The notes: a model not told the origin generated them from the sequence alone. Numbered from the stretch's first letter, positions 25,489 to 34,315 are shown. The stretch: 43,529 nucleotides of DNA from Paenibacillus aceti (GCF_003614185.1 NZ_KZ987724.1:5151722-5195250), one strand, 5' to 3'. Numbers and translations are program-made.

Positions 25489-26739
25489 ATGACTGTTGTA
25501 GACATCTTGATGCTGATCGCTGTCATCTGTATATGGTCGCTGCTTCTCGTAAATGTCGTGCTGATTATTGCCGGCTATCTGTATTACATGGAGAATGAGA
25601 AGCGTGAGGTGCCACCGCTGCCGGAGGATGCCCCCTTCGTTACGCTGATGGTTCCTGCTCATAACGAAGGCAAGGTCATTACCCAGACGGTAGAAGCTCT
25701 GCTAGCGTTGGATTACCCGCATGATCGTTATGAGATTATCGTCATTAATGATAATTCGAGTGATAATAGCAGCGAGCTACTGGCCAAGCTGCAGGCCAAG
25801 CATAAGGGACGGAATTTGATCGTAATTAACACGGATAGTGTTACGGGCGGAAAAGGCAAGTCCAATGCCCTCAATATTGGCTTCAAGCAGAGCAGAGGAG
25901 AATATATCGCGATCTATGATGCCGACAATACGCCGGAGAAGACGGCGCTGCGCTATCTGGTCGCGGAAATTACCCATGATCCTACGCTTGGAGCGGTGAT
26001 AGGCAAATTCCGTACTCGTAACCGTAACGCCAGCCTGCTGACCCGATTTATTAATATCGAGACGCTGTCCTTCCAATGGATGGCTCAGGCGGGGAGATGG
26101 AAGCTCTTCAAGCTGTGCACCATTCCGGGCACGAACTTCATCATGCGCCGGGAGATTATAGAGCATATCGGGGGCTGGGATGTCAAAGCGATTGCCGAGG
26201 ATACAGAGATCAGCTTCCGCATTTATTTGATGGGCTACCGCATCAAGTTTCAACCCAAGTCGGTAACGTGGGAGCAAGAGCCCCAGACGCTGAGGGTGTG
26301 GTTCAAGCAGCGAACCAGATGGGCTAAAGGGAACATTTATGTTATCGTCAAAAATTTACCGCTATTGTTCGACCGATCGGCGAAACGGATTCATTTTGAT
26401 CTGATCTATTTTTTATCTATTTATTTCTTATTGCTGACTTCGCTTATTATGTCGGACTCGCTGCTTATTCTATATGCGCTTGGGCTTGTCCATACGACGA
26501 TCGCCGGGCTCAGCTCGTTCTTATGGCTGCTCGCTATCATTTTATTCGTGACGGGGACCTTCATTACGATCATTACGGAAAAAGGGGAGATGAGATTATC
26601 CAATCTGTGGATCATCATGCTGATGTACATTTCCTACTGCCAATTATGGATGATTGTAGCCGCTAATGGTCTATATAACTACTTCAAGGATTTGATATTT
26701 AAAAGAGAAGTTAAGTGGTACAAAACCGAACGTTATTAA
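25489..26739 (+). CDS. ydaM: processive GT2 polysaccharide synthase (YdaM / BcsA-like)
   Basis: This 416-residue membrane synthase has an N-terminal membrane segment (5-32), a GT2 domain (50-290) and three C-terminal segments. All processive-synthase motifs are present: MVPAHNE, D88 in VINDNS, D144xD146 in YDADN, the acceptor/base motif AEDTE (E237, D238), and QRTRW at 274-278. This set is typical of cellulose-, hyaluronan- and PNAG-type synthases. No PilZ domain is attached, so c-di-GMP must act through another subunit (see 28846-29700). ATG 25489 has AAGGAGG seven bases upstream. The polymer type cannot be read from sequence. Confidence 0.93.
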   Translation: MTVVDILMLIAVICIWSLLLVNVVLIIAGYLYYMENEKREVPPLPEDAPFVTLMVPAHNEGKVITQTVEALLALDYPHDRYEIIVINDNSSDNSSELLAKLQAKHKGRNLIVINTDSVTGGKGKSNALNIGFKQSRGEYIAIYDADNTPEKTALRYLVAEITHDPTLGAVIGKFRTRNRNASLLTRFINIETLSFQWMAQAGRWKLFKLCTIPGTNFIMRREIIEHIGGWDVKAIAEDTEISFRIYLMGYRIKFQPKSVTWEQEPQTLRVWFKQRTRWAKGNIYVIVKNLPLLFDRSAKRIHFDLIYFLSIYFLLLTSLIMSDSLLILYALGLVHTTIAGLSSFLWLLAIILFVTGTFITIITEKGEMRLSNLWIIMLMYISYCQLWMIVAANGLYNYFKDLIFKREVKWYKTERY

Positions 26740-26755
26740 GACAAGGGGGAGAAAC

Positions 26756-28849
26756 GTGAATACAAGATCCATGATCTCCGGTATTCTATGCTGTTTGATA
26801 TTCGTCATTTCCTGTGGTCAGGTATATGCTGAGCCTGCTCCAAGTGCAAATGGCAGCCGCTATACCTACGAAGCGCCGATCACTTCGTCCAACATCTCGC
26901 TATCAGGGGTAACCGCAGCTCGCAACATGTATATCCAGCTTGAGGAATACTGGAATGTCAGCACGCTTACGCTTAACTTGGATTATCAGGCGACCCAGCT
27001 GACAAGAAGGGAAGAGTCCAGTGTGACTCTCAAAATGAACGGCACCAAGTTCTATTCATTCCGTCCTGTAGTGGATGACCAGAAAAGACAGACCTTAACG
27101 GTGTCAGTTCCTAAAGATTTACTGGTTCGAGGCGGGAATACGCTCTCGATTGAAGGTTATATTTTAACCAATAAGCTAGAAGGGGTCTGTCTAACCGCGG
27201 AGAAGCGGGACAATTGGCTTGAGCTGTACAAGACCTCTTATGCTACGGTCAATTATTCGAAGCAAGATATCGGGGCTAGCATCCGAAATTTTAATCAGCA
27301 GTTTGTGGGCCTGGATTCGTTAAAAGAGAAGCTTAGCGCCTTAGGCGTTCCAGCCGGCAGCGAACCGGCAGAGCTTGAAGCCGCAGTATACGCGCTTTCC
27401 GGTTTTGCCAAGGGCAATCACTCGGGAGAGGAAACCATTCCGATGCTGCCTATGGATGATTCAACATTTAATGGGCGGGAGAATGTCGTTATTGTCTCCT
27501 TGTATAACCATCTGCCTGACAAATGGAAGCAGGCGCTAGGACAGGTTAGTGTCAAGGATAAAGCGCTGATCCGCGTAGTGAATACAGGCGAGCAGACGGC
27601 TCTGATTGTCACGTCGGACGATCCTCTCATGCTGAAGAAGGCTGGCCGTTTAATTGGCAATCAGACTATGATGGAGCAACTGGACGGTGCGGAGAAATGG
27701 GTCGATGCGGGCACGAATGTGGACACGCCGGAGATCAATGTCAGCCGCAATGTAACGCTCACGGAGAGAGGGGACAAGCTGACGGGATTGATGCATCAGG
27801 AGCAGAGCTATTTTGTGTCGCTGCCAGCGAACCGCTTCATTGCCGATTCGAGCAAGCTGAGTCTTGATTTCCGCTATTCGGATAATCTCGATTTTGATCG
27901 TTCTCTTGTGACGGTTCTGATTAACGATACACCGATTGGCAGCAAGAAGCTGACGAGGGAAGCGTCGAATCAGGATCAGCTTACGCTGACGATTCCGAAG
28001 AACCTGGAGGTTTCGGGTAATTTCACGGTTACTGTAGCTTTTGATCTGGAGCTAATCAGCGCAGGTTGTATCGATCTCCAGGATCAGATGCCATGGGCTT
28101 TCATTACGAAGGATTCTCTGCTTCAATTGAACACGAAGGATGGCTTGGACTTACTGTTCAATAATTATCCGAATCCATTCCTGAGGGATGCAAGCTTCAA
28201 TAAGGTCGCTGTGCTGCTGCCAGCGAAGATGGATTCTTATAGCTATCTCGCACTCGGCAATCTGTTCCATCTGCTGGGCAAGTATGCGGAAGCTAATACA
28301 GGCGAAGTAACTTTCTATACAGGTGGAGAGCTTCCCGCTGATTCGGAACTGCAGCAGCATAATCTTATTTCTATCGGCTCCTACCAAGCGAATGCTTGGC
28401 TGCAAAAGAATAACGACAAGCTATTCTTCCAATACGGCCCGGACGGTGGCGGAATTCAATCCAATGAGAAGATGAGCATCGAGGAGGACTACGGCAAGCG
28501 GATCGGGACGCTGCAGTTGATGGAATCCCCATATGCGCCAGGCTATGGCTGGCTCGCGGTGACTGGTGCAAGCTCCAAATATGATTATTTGGCCTCTGGC
28601 TTGTTGGCCACGGACAGTGGAAAATGGAAGATCTACGGAGATGGCGTAGTGACCGATGCAGATGGAAATATCAAGCCCTTCCGTTTCAAGAAGCAAGCTG
28701 AGCTAGAGGAGAATAGCCTGGCCACTCAGATTGCGGAGCGAGGGGATGTCATGGCCTTCATTGTCGTGCTGGGACTGACCTTCATCCTGGTAGCTGTATC
28801 GCTTGTTCTTCTGCTTCGTAAGTACAGAAAGAGAGCGAGGGAAGAATGA
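26756..28849 (+). CDS. ydaN: BcsB-like periplasm-side synthase partner (YdaN-like)
   Basis: This 697-residue protein has a signal peptide (about 1-26) and a long extracytoplasmic region. Two BcsB-type modules lie at about 45-170 and 360-450, with paired beta-rich carbohydrate-binding and ferredoxin-like parts, for example NRFIADSSKLSLDFRYSDNL. One C-terminal membrane segment (about 665-690) and a basic tail follow. BcsB proteins dock on the synthase and guide the polymer out. YdaN is the Bacillus equivalent. The start is GTG 26756, with AAGGGGGAG six bases upstream. It overlaps the next gene by four bases (ATGA), indicating translational coupling to the GGDEF receptor. Confidence 0.9.
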   Translation: MNTRSMISGILCCLIFVISCGQVYAEPAPSANGSRYTYEAPITSSNISLSGVTAARNMYIQLEEYWNVSTLTLNLDYQATQLTRREESSVTLKMNGTKFYSFRPVVDDQKRQTLTVSVPKDLLVRGGNTLSIEGYILTNKLEGVCLTAEKRDNWLELYKTSYATVNYSKQDIGASIRNFNQQFVGLDSLKEKLSALGVPAGSEPAELEAAVYALSGFAKGNHSGEETIPMLPMDDSTFNGRENVVIVSLYNHLPDKWKQALGQVSVKDKALIRVVNTGEQTALIVTSDDPLMLKKAGRLIGNQTMMEQLDGAEKWVDAGTNVDTPEINVSRNVTLTERGDKLTGLMHQEQSYFVSLPANRFIADSSKLSLDFRYSDNLDFDRSLVTVLINDTPIGSKKLTREASNQDQLTLTIPKNLEVSGNFTVTVAFDLELISAGCIDLQDQMPWAFITKDSLLQLNTKDGLDLLFNNYPNPFLRDASFNKVAVLLPAKMDSYSYLALGNLFHLLGKYAEANTGEVTFYTGGELPADSELQQHNLISIGSYQANAWLQKNNDKLFFQYGPDGGGIQSNEKMSIEEDYGKRIGTLQLMESPYAPGYGWLAVTGASSKYDYLASGLLATDSGKWKIYGDGVVTDADGNIKPFRFKKQAELEENSLATQIAERGDVMAFIVVLGLTFILVAVSLVLLLRKYRKRAREE

Positions 28850-29700
28850 TGAAACGCTATCAGAGCAGTTTATTGTCGGATGCGGCTTTTCTGCTGCTGT
28901 TTGTAGTATGCTTCATTCATGTCGTGTTCACGGCAGGAGATCCGGATCGTTATCTGATCAACATGATCTTGTTGAATATGTCGTTCCTGATCGCGGTATT
29001 GACTTACTTCACCAACATTACTGTCGGGTTGATCCTGAATATTGTGTTCATCTTCGGATACGGTACTTATACGATTTACCAGACGCTTATTGTCGGCGAG
29101 CCGCTGCAGAGCTATCATTACTATTGGCTGGTGATGACGCCTGTTCTGACGGTGGTTATCGCTCTGCTGACGAATGCCAATCGGCGTCTTCAGCAGGAGA
29201 AGGAGCTGCTTCAGGCCAAGAACGCTTCACTGGCTACTCTTGATGAACGCACGAATCTGAAGAATACGCGCTCCTTCCAGAGCGATGCGACAATATTCAT
29301 GGCGCTGTCCAATCGTTATCAGATCCCGTTAACACTGCTGGTAATGACGGTCAAGCATTGGGATGAATTGAGCCGGATGGTCAGTGAAGCCCAGATCACG
29401 GATATGATCTATGATATTTCGCGGCTAAGCGAGACGAGTATCCGCATGAATGACTCTCTGTATATGCTTAATGCGGATCATCCTACCTGGGGGCTGCTGC
29501 TGTTCACGGATGAGGACGGAGCCAAGGTCGTTGTACAGCGTCTGAAGGAGAAGGTAGAATCATTCAACAATATCGAGTTCTCTAACAAGTATAAGCTGGA
29601 TATGAAGCTGACGGTCGGGGCGGTTCAGTATACTGAAGAGGTTGAGACTCCGCTCGATTTCATCGCGAAGGCTCGTCAGAAGATGGAGTATGACGTATAG
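28846..29700 (+). CDS. ydaK: membrane degenerate-GGDEF protein, putative c-di-GMP receptor (YdaK-like)
   Basis: This 284-residue protein has four predicted membrane segments (about 8-110), a short coiled linker and a GGDEF-type domain (130-284) that opens with DERTNLKNTRSF. The catalytic GGDEF is replaced by NADHP, so synthesis of c-di-GMP is very unlikely. An RxxD inhibitory-site motif is kept as R200-M-N-D203, exactly five residues before the former GGDEF. B. subtilis YdaK is a c-di-GMP receptor of the same type encoded beside ydaLMN. This protein most likely senses c-di-GMP and activates the synthase. Translation is coupled to the BcsB-like gene. The gene order differs from B. subtilis, where ydaK is second. 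Confidence 0.88.
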   Translation: MMKRYQSSLLSDAAFLLLFVVCFIHVVFTAGDPDRYLINMILLNMSFLIAVLTYFTNITVGLILNIVFIFGYGTYTIYQTLIVGEPLQSYHYYWLVMTPVLTVVIALLTNANRRLQQEKELLQAKNASLATLDERTNLKNTRSFQSDATIFMALSNRYQIPLTLLVMTVKHWDELSRMVSEAQITDMIYDISRLSETSIRMNDSLYMLNADHPTWGLLLFTDEDGAKVVVQRLKEKVESFNNIEFSNKYKLDMKLTVGAVQYTEEVETPLDFIAKARQKMEYDV

Positions 29701-29727
29701 ATATAATAGATAGAAGGTGAGGTCCCT

Positions 29728-30153
29728 ATGAAGTCTAATATGCTATCTGATTCGCTGCGTTCCTTTATCATCTTTGGGCTTGTAGGGATCGTGAACACCG
29801 GCGTAGACATCGGGGTGTTTACACTATTAACCTGGTGGCAGCTGCCCTGGCTTGCAGCGCAGATCATCGCTTACGGCTGCGGGGTGCTGAACAGCTTCCT
29901 GATGAATAGGAAGTGGACATTCAAGCAGCAGGGTCCGCTTGCGAAGGGACTGCTGCGCTTTGTCCTGCTGAACCTGGTCACGCTAGGCGTAACCTCCGTC
30001 TGTATGCTGCTCATGCATGAGCATCTCGGCATCTCGCTATGGATGAGCAAAGGGGCAGTTACGCTTCTTGGGGTCGTGCTGAACTTTGCCGGAAGCCGCC
30101 TGTGGGTGTTCCGGGCAGAACAGGTCCATGTGAATGTGAGGAATCATCGATGA
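29728..30153 (+). CDS. GtrA-family membrane protein (flippase-like)
   Basis: This 141-residue protein has four membrane segments and the GtrA/DPMS signature: FIIFGLVGIVNTGVDIGVF at the start, YGCGVLNSFLMNRKWTF in the middle, and LNFAGSRLWVFR at the end. GtrA proteins are thought to move the undecaprenyl-phosphate-linked sugar made by GtrB across the membrane. Here GtrB is encoded at the other end of the same operon (20158-21159). The ATG has AGAAGGTGAGG upstream, 27 nt after the ydaK-like gene. A large terminator follows. Confidence 0.9.
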   Translation: MKSNMLSDSLRSFIIFGLVGIVNTGVDIGVFTLLTWWQLPWLAAQIIAYGCGVLNSFLMNRKWTFKQQGPLAKGLLRFVLLNLVTLGVTSVCMLLMHEHLGISLWMSKGAVTLLGVVLNFAGSRLWVFRAEQVHVNVRNHR

Positions 30154-30160
30154 ACATTGT

Positions 30161-30220
30161 GGGGGTTGTTCTGCCGCAGGCTTTAGAAATCTGCGGTGGG
30201 GGCAACCCTGTTTGTTTTGT
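30161..30220 (+). terminator. operon terminator after the exopolysaccharide cluster
   Basis: GGGTTG and CCGCAG pair with CTGCGG and CAACCC across an asymmetric bulge. A T-rich tract (TGTTTGTTTT) follows. It marks the 3' end of the eight-gene operon. Confidence 0.75.
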
Positions 30221-30280
30221 GGGCCGTGCTGTGATCTGTAGGCTTTTTCTCGTGCAATCCCCCCTCCTTAATTTAGATAT

Positions 30281-30475
30281 TCCGCTTAGTTGCAGAAATA
30301 CAACTATTCCGAGGGAAATCAGCCTGTAGTCTGGCAATAGATGCGAATATACAACTATTATCTGACTTTGGCCCGGATCGAGGGGGGAATCCCCCAAATA
30401 GTTGTATAACTGCAGTTATATTCCCCGTTGAGGGTATAAACCGGGCAGATAGTGGTATATATGCATCTATATTCC
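30281..30475. repeat. four-arm palindromic repeat, ACAACTATT family
   Basis: Two forward arms contain TGCA/TGCG followed by ATACAACTATT (30291-30308 and 30342-30359), 51 nt apart. Two inverted arms contain AATAGTTGTAT or GATAGTGGTAT followed by TGCA and ATATTCC (30397 and 30448), also 51 nt apart. The whole is symmetric about 30378. A GGGGGGAATCCCCC hairpin lies near the centre. It has the same layout as the 185-bp repeat but a different sequence. No gene is visible between 30221 and 30625. Confidence 0.65.
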
Positions 30476-30625
30476 TTCCACCCCTTCCCCCCAAAAAAAT
30501 GCCAGCGCATAATGGAGTACCTGGACTACCACCCTATCGTCTCATGAAATCATTCAGATTCCTATCCATATTTTAGGCGGCCACGTTATAATAGGGCTAC
30601 CTAGAAGAAGAGGAGAGGGAGAGGA

Positions 30626-31303
30626 ATGGCTCATATTGTCATAGCGGATGATGATGCGCATATTCGCGAGTTGATCGGCGTTTATTTGCAGAATGAAGGG
30701 TTTGAAGTGACGGAAGCAGAAGATGGCGTGGCAGCACTGGCAGCGGTGAAGAATGTACAGGCGGATCTCGTCATTCTCGATATAATGATGCCCGGGATGG
30801 ACGGCTGGGAGCTATGCAGCACGCTGCGTGCGAAGTACCCTGATTTGCCACTGCTGATGATCTCCGCCAAAGGTGAACCTGCTCATAAAGTAAAAGGATT
30901 CCGGCTTGGAACCGATGATTATATGACGAAACCGTTCGATACGCTGGAGCTAGTCATGCGGGTCAAGGCGTTGCTGAAGCGTTACCGAATTACATCTGCG
31001 CAGACCGTTCAACTTGGTAAGCTGCAACTGAACCGTCAGGCTTATAAAGTATTCCGCGGCGATGAGTCGTTCACTCTGCCGTTGAAGGAGTTTGAGCTAT
31101 TGTATAAGCTGGCCAGCTTCCCCGGGCAAATTTTCACAAGGGATCAATTGATCGAGCAAATCTGGGGGTTCAATTATGAAGGCGATGAGCGGACGGTAGA
31201 TGTCCATATTAAAAGATTGCGTGAACGGTTCGGGGAAGATGCTGATGTGTTTCGAATCGAGACCGTACGTGGCCTTGGTTATCGACTTGAGGTGAACGGA
31301 TGA
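30626..31303 (+). CDS. OmpR/PhoB-family response regulator
   Basis: This 225-residue protein has a receiver domain (1-118) with acidic pocket residues D8/D9/D10, phospho-acceptor D52 in VILDIMMPGMDG, and the conserved Lys in MTKPFD. A winged-helix effector domain (125-225) follows, with RDQLIEQIWGFNYEGDERTVDVHIKRLR split over its recognition region. The ATG has GAAGAGGAGAGGGAGAGG upstream. It overlaps the kinase gene by four bases (ATGA), so the two are coupled. Its likely operator is the set of four direct repeats at 32712-32750, ahead of the hydrolase gene. Confidence 0.95.
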   Translation: MAHIVIADDDAHIRELIGVYLQNEGFEVTEAEDGVAALAAVKNVQADLVILDIMMPGMDGWELCSTLRAKYPDLPLLMISAKGEPAHKVKGFRLGTDDYMTKPFDTLELVMRVKALLKRYRITSAQTVQLGKLQLNRQAYKVFRGDESFTLPLKEFELLYKLASFPGQIFTRDQLIEQIWGFNYEGDERTVDVHIKRLRERFGEDADVFRIETVRGLGYRLEVNG

Positions 31304-32652
31304 TCCGCTCATTATACACTCGTGTCGTTCTGACCTTCCTACTTGCGGTTATTGCCGGGTTGAGCATCGCTTTTGTAGCGACCTGGACGATCTTTCAGAC
31401 GCGGCTAGAGAAGGAAATCGAGGAGGAGGTCTTGGCGGTCTCCAGTGATCTGGTTGAGAGCTATGCCCAAGCTTCAGACCAGAGCCTGGATTCACTTCGT
31501 AATCATGCCCGTGCTCTGCGCAACTATTCGATCCGCATCATTGACCAGAGCGGTGATATCCTGGTTCTTAATTCTCCATATGCTGATCATGGGATTGCCG
31601 TACCATCTGAAGAGTCCAGACGTGTATTGAACGGGGAGACGGTGGTATTTACAGATCGTGGAGCGAAGATCGTGGGACGCCCCTTTGAGCGGAGTGGCGA
31701 ATCCTACGCCTTATTCGTAAAGCCAGCAGATAACAGTAGCTTCCCCTTGGCGCGCATTCTGGTCACCTTCCTGCTAATTATGTTTTGTATAGGTGGTTTT
31801 ATATTCCTGATTGCTTCCCGATTTATGGTCAAGCCCATCCGTAGAATGACTGATGCCACGGAACGAATGGCCCGCGGTGACTTCGATGTTGAGCTGAACT
31901 TGAACCGCAGGGACGAGTTAGGTGTATTGGCACAGAGCTTCGATCATATGTCAAAAGAGTTAAAACAGATTGAGCAAATGCGTCAGGATTTCGTGTCTAA
32001 TGTGTCCCATGAGATTCAATCACCACTGACCTCGATCACCGGATTTGCCCAAGCGCTGCGCGATGGTGTCGTATCCAGCGAGCATCAGACGAGATATCTC
32101 GGCATTATAGCGGAGGAGAGCAAGCGGCTCTCCCGGCTTAGCGATAACCTGCTCCAGCTAGCTTCCCTGGATTCAGACCATCATCCGTTCGCACCGACTA
32201 CTTATGCGCTTGATGAGCAAATCCGCCAAGTTATCGTCTCTCTGGAGCCGCAATGGTCTGGTAAGCGAATCGTCATCGAGCTTGAATTGCCGGCAGTTCA
32301 AATTGTTGCCGATGCGGATCAATTAAATCAGGTATGGATCAATCTGCTCAGCAATGCTATCAAGTTCACGCCCGAGGGGGGCAGAGTAGGTATCGAGCTG
32401 CGTTTGACCACCAACGAGATTGAAGTGATGATTGCTGATACAGGAATAGGTATTTCCCCGGAGCAGATTAACTATGTGTTCGAGAGATTTTACAAGGCAG
32501 ATCAGTCTCGCAATCGTGTCAGCAAAGGCAGCGGACTAGGGCTTGCCATCGCACGTAAGATCATTGAACTGCATGAAGGGCAGATCTTCGTCGCCCATAG
32601 CTCTCCTGACGAGGGAACTACGATTAAAGTTATCTTGCCGGCCGGGAGATAA
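31300..32652 (+). CDS. sensor histidine kinase
   Basis: This 450-residue membrane kinase has membrane segments at about 8-32 and 152-173 with a 120-residue extracytoplasmic sensor domain between them. It continues with HAMP (174-226), HisKA with the phospho-accepting H237 in VSHEIQSPLTS, and an ATPase domain with N (NLLSNAIKF), G1 (DTGIGI), F (FERFYKAD) and G2 (GSGLGLAIARK) boxes. It is a complete and probably active partner of the upstream regulator. The sensor part has no recognisable ligand motif. The stimulus could be envelope- or lipid-related, given the adjacent hydrolase (inference). A terminator follows. Confidence 0.95.
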   Translation: MIRSLYTRVVLTFLLAVIAGLSIAFVATWTIFQTRLEKEIEEEVLAVSSDLVESYAQASDQSLDSLRNHARALRNYSIRIIDQSGDILVLNSPYADHGIAVPSEESRRVLNGETVVFTDRGAKIVGRPFERSGESYALFVKPADNSSFPLARILVTFLLIMFCIGGFIFLIASRFMVKPIRRMTDATERMARGDFDVELNLNRRDELGVLAQSFDHMSKELKQIEQMRQDFVSNVSHEIQSPLTSITGFAQALRDGVVSSEHQTRYLGIIAEESKRLSRLSDNLLQLASLDSDHHPFAPTTYALDEQIRQVIVSLEPQWSGKRIVIELELPAVQIVADADQLNQVWINLLSNAIKFTPEGGRVGIELRLTTNEIEVMIADTGIGISPEQINYVFERFYKADQSRNRVSKGSGLGLAIARKIIELHEGQIFVAHSSPDEGTTIKVILPAGR

Positions 32653-32663
32653 TGGCTAGCAAA

Positions 32664-32707
32664 GTCTCCGGTACGGAATTTTCCGTTGGCGGAGGCTTTT
32701 TATTTTC
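32664..32707 (+). terminator. terminator after the two-component genes
   Basis: GTCTCCG pairs with CGGAGGC (one G-U), and the inner ACGGAA pairs with TTCCGT. A T-rich tail (CTTTTTATTTT) follows. Confidence 0.82.
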
Positions 32708-32711
32708 CTCT

Positions 32712-32781
32712 GTTCATATTCAGTTCATATTGGGTTCATGATCCGTTCATGACCACAGGATAAGATGGTGCCGAATAAAAT
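32712..32781 (+). promoter_or_regulatory. PhoB/OmpR-type operator with four 11-bp direct repeats, plus promoter
   Basis: GTTCAT occurs at 32712, 32723, 32734 and 32745, exactly 11 bp apart. The first two repeats extend to TTCATATT, the last two to TTCATGA. Four half-sites on one DNA face are the normal target of two response-regulator dimers of the PhoB/OmpR class. A -10-like TAAAAT lies at 32776-32781, placing the repeats just upstream of the -35 position, as for an activator. The adjacent response regulator is the obvious candidate. Confidence 0.7.
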
Positions 32782-32807
32782 ATTACAGCCAAATAGGAGA
32801 GTTCGAG

Positions 32808-34304
32808 ATGAGAATTTTTGAGGTGCTTCTTCTTTTATCCAGTGTGGTTTTACTAGTGATGATGTTCTCTAAGAGCATCCATTGTAGGACGTTATTTTTG
32901 GCTAGCGTGTCGGATATGGTACTGCTCATTATTCACTTGGTAGTGGAGGGCTATAGAGTACAGCTGCTATTTCCTTATTGTCTTATTGTCATTATATTTA
33001 GTATTTCGCTGTATCGATTGCTTCGGAAAGAAGAGGCCCGCAGGGTACCGCGCTATTTATCCGTGCCACTTACCAGCATAGCCACTTTGTTGTTGGTTCT
33101 CACGGCGGCTCTTATGTATGCGTTCCCGGTATTTCCATTACCAGAGCCGACAGGCAGCTTTAAGGTAGGTACGCAGACCTTTCATTTTATTGATTACGGA
33201 AGGAAAGAACAGTTCGGAGAGCAGCCAGGGGTACAGAGAGAGCTGATGGTTCAGGTATGGTATCCGGCGCAAAATACAACGGGCAGACCGCTGCCTTTTA
33301 TCCCCGAGAGCACTAGAGTGCTTAAAGAGGAACCGATGTCTCAGACGATGGGGATTCCGCGGATTTTCATGAATTATCTGAAATATATTCAGACCCATTC
33401 CTATGAGGGGGCCGAGGTGGCGAGCTCCAATTCTTCTTACCCGTTAGTTCTTCTGAATCATGGCTTCGGCTCATCGAAGATTTACCAGACTTCACAGGCC
33501 GAAAATATGGCAAGTCACGGTTATATCGTGGCCTCGATTGACCATACTTACAGCACATTTGCCACTGTATTTCCAGATGGGCGCACGACGACGATGAGAA
33601 CCGATGATGAACAGGTTGGAGACAAGCCGTATCGGGATAATGTAGGAAAAATGTGGACGGATGATGTCACTTTTACTCTAGACCAGCTTGAACAGATGAA
33701 TGCCGGGCTCATTCCTAGTGGGTTGGAGGGGCGAATGGATCTGAAGCGTGTGGGTGTATTTGGTCATTCCTTTGGCGGAGCCGCTTCCTATGATGCGGCT
33801 AATGATCCGAGGATTATGGCGGGGATCGATCTGGACGGAGCGCTCTATCGTTATGATCAGGCTCCATTAACGAAGCCGTTTATGTTCATGTTCTCGGAAC
33901 GCACCTTCGACCTCTACAATAAAGTGAGGGAACATTATATCTATACCGATGAGGAACTGGCGGAAATGGGGGCGACAAGAGAAGGGTTCGAGGAGGCTCT
34001 AACTGAGGTTGAAACCCAAGTGGAGCATCTTGTATATGTGGCTCAGCATGGAGGTCAAGTTTTGTATATCGAGAATACGGAGCATTATAATTTTGCCGAT
34101 CTGCAGTTCATTACTCCATTTTTGCGCCAATTCCAGCTCATAGGGACCATCAGCCCTGCTCGATCTGCGGCTCTAGTGAACGCATATACGCTCGATTTCT
34201 TTAACAAGTACTTGAAGGGTGAGGGTGGGAGCTTGCTTGAAGGGCCGAGCAGCGAATATTCCGAAGTGAAGTTTGCGACATCGCTGTTTGCTGGGAAGGA
34301 GTAA
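32808..34304 (+). CDS. membrane-anchored alpha/beta hydrolase, PAF-acetylhydrolase-like
   Basis: This 498-residue protein has four N-terminal membrane segments (about residues 4-20, 33-48, 54-70, 88-108). An alpha/beta-hydrolase domain (about 120-490) resembles the plasma PAF-acetylhydrolase/dienelactone hydrolase group. Features are MVQVWYPA, the oxyanion region LLNHGFGSS, the nucleophile elbow GHSFGG (S321), a likely acid in GIDLDGA and a likely His in ENTEHYNFAD. The domain should face outside the cytoplasm, given the membrane topology. The substrate may be an ester or short-chain lipid. The direct-repeat operator in front suggests control by the upstream two-component pair. The ATG follows AATAGGAGAGTTCGAG. 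Confidence 0.86.
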   Translation: MRIFEVLLLLSSVVLLVMMFSKSIHCRTLFLASVSDMVLLIIHLVVEGYRVQLLFPYCLIVIIFSISLYRLLRKEEARRVPRYLSVPLTSIATLLLVLTAALMYAFPVFPLPEPTGSFKVGTQTFHFIDYGRKEQFGEQPGVQRELMVQVWYPAQNTTGRPLPFIPESTRVLKEEPMSQTMGIPRIFMNYLKYIQTHSYEGAEVASSNSSYPLVLLNHGFGSSKIYQTSQAENMASHGYIVASIDHTYSTFATVFPDGRTTTMRTDDEQVGDKPYRDNVGKMWTDDVTFTLDQLEQMNAGLIPSGLEGRMDLKRVGVFGHSFGGAASYDAANDPRIMAGIDLDGALYRYDQAPLTKPFMFMFSERTFDLYNKVREHYIYTDEELAEMGATREGFEEALTEVETQVEHLVYVAQHGGQVLYIENTEHYNFADLQFITPFLRQFQLIGTISPARSAALVNAYTLDFFNKYLKGEGGSLLEGPSSEYSEVKFATSLFAGKE

Positions 34305-34315
34305 TAATTGAGTGA

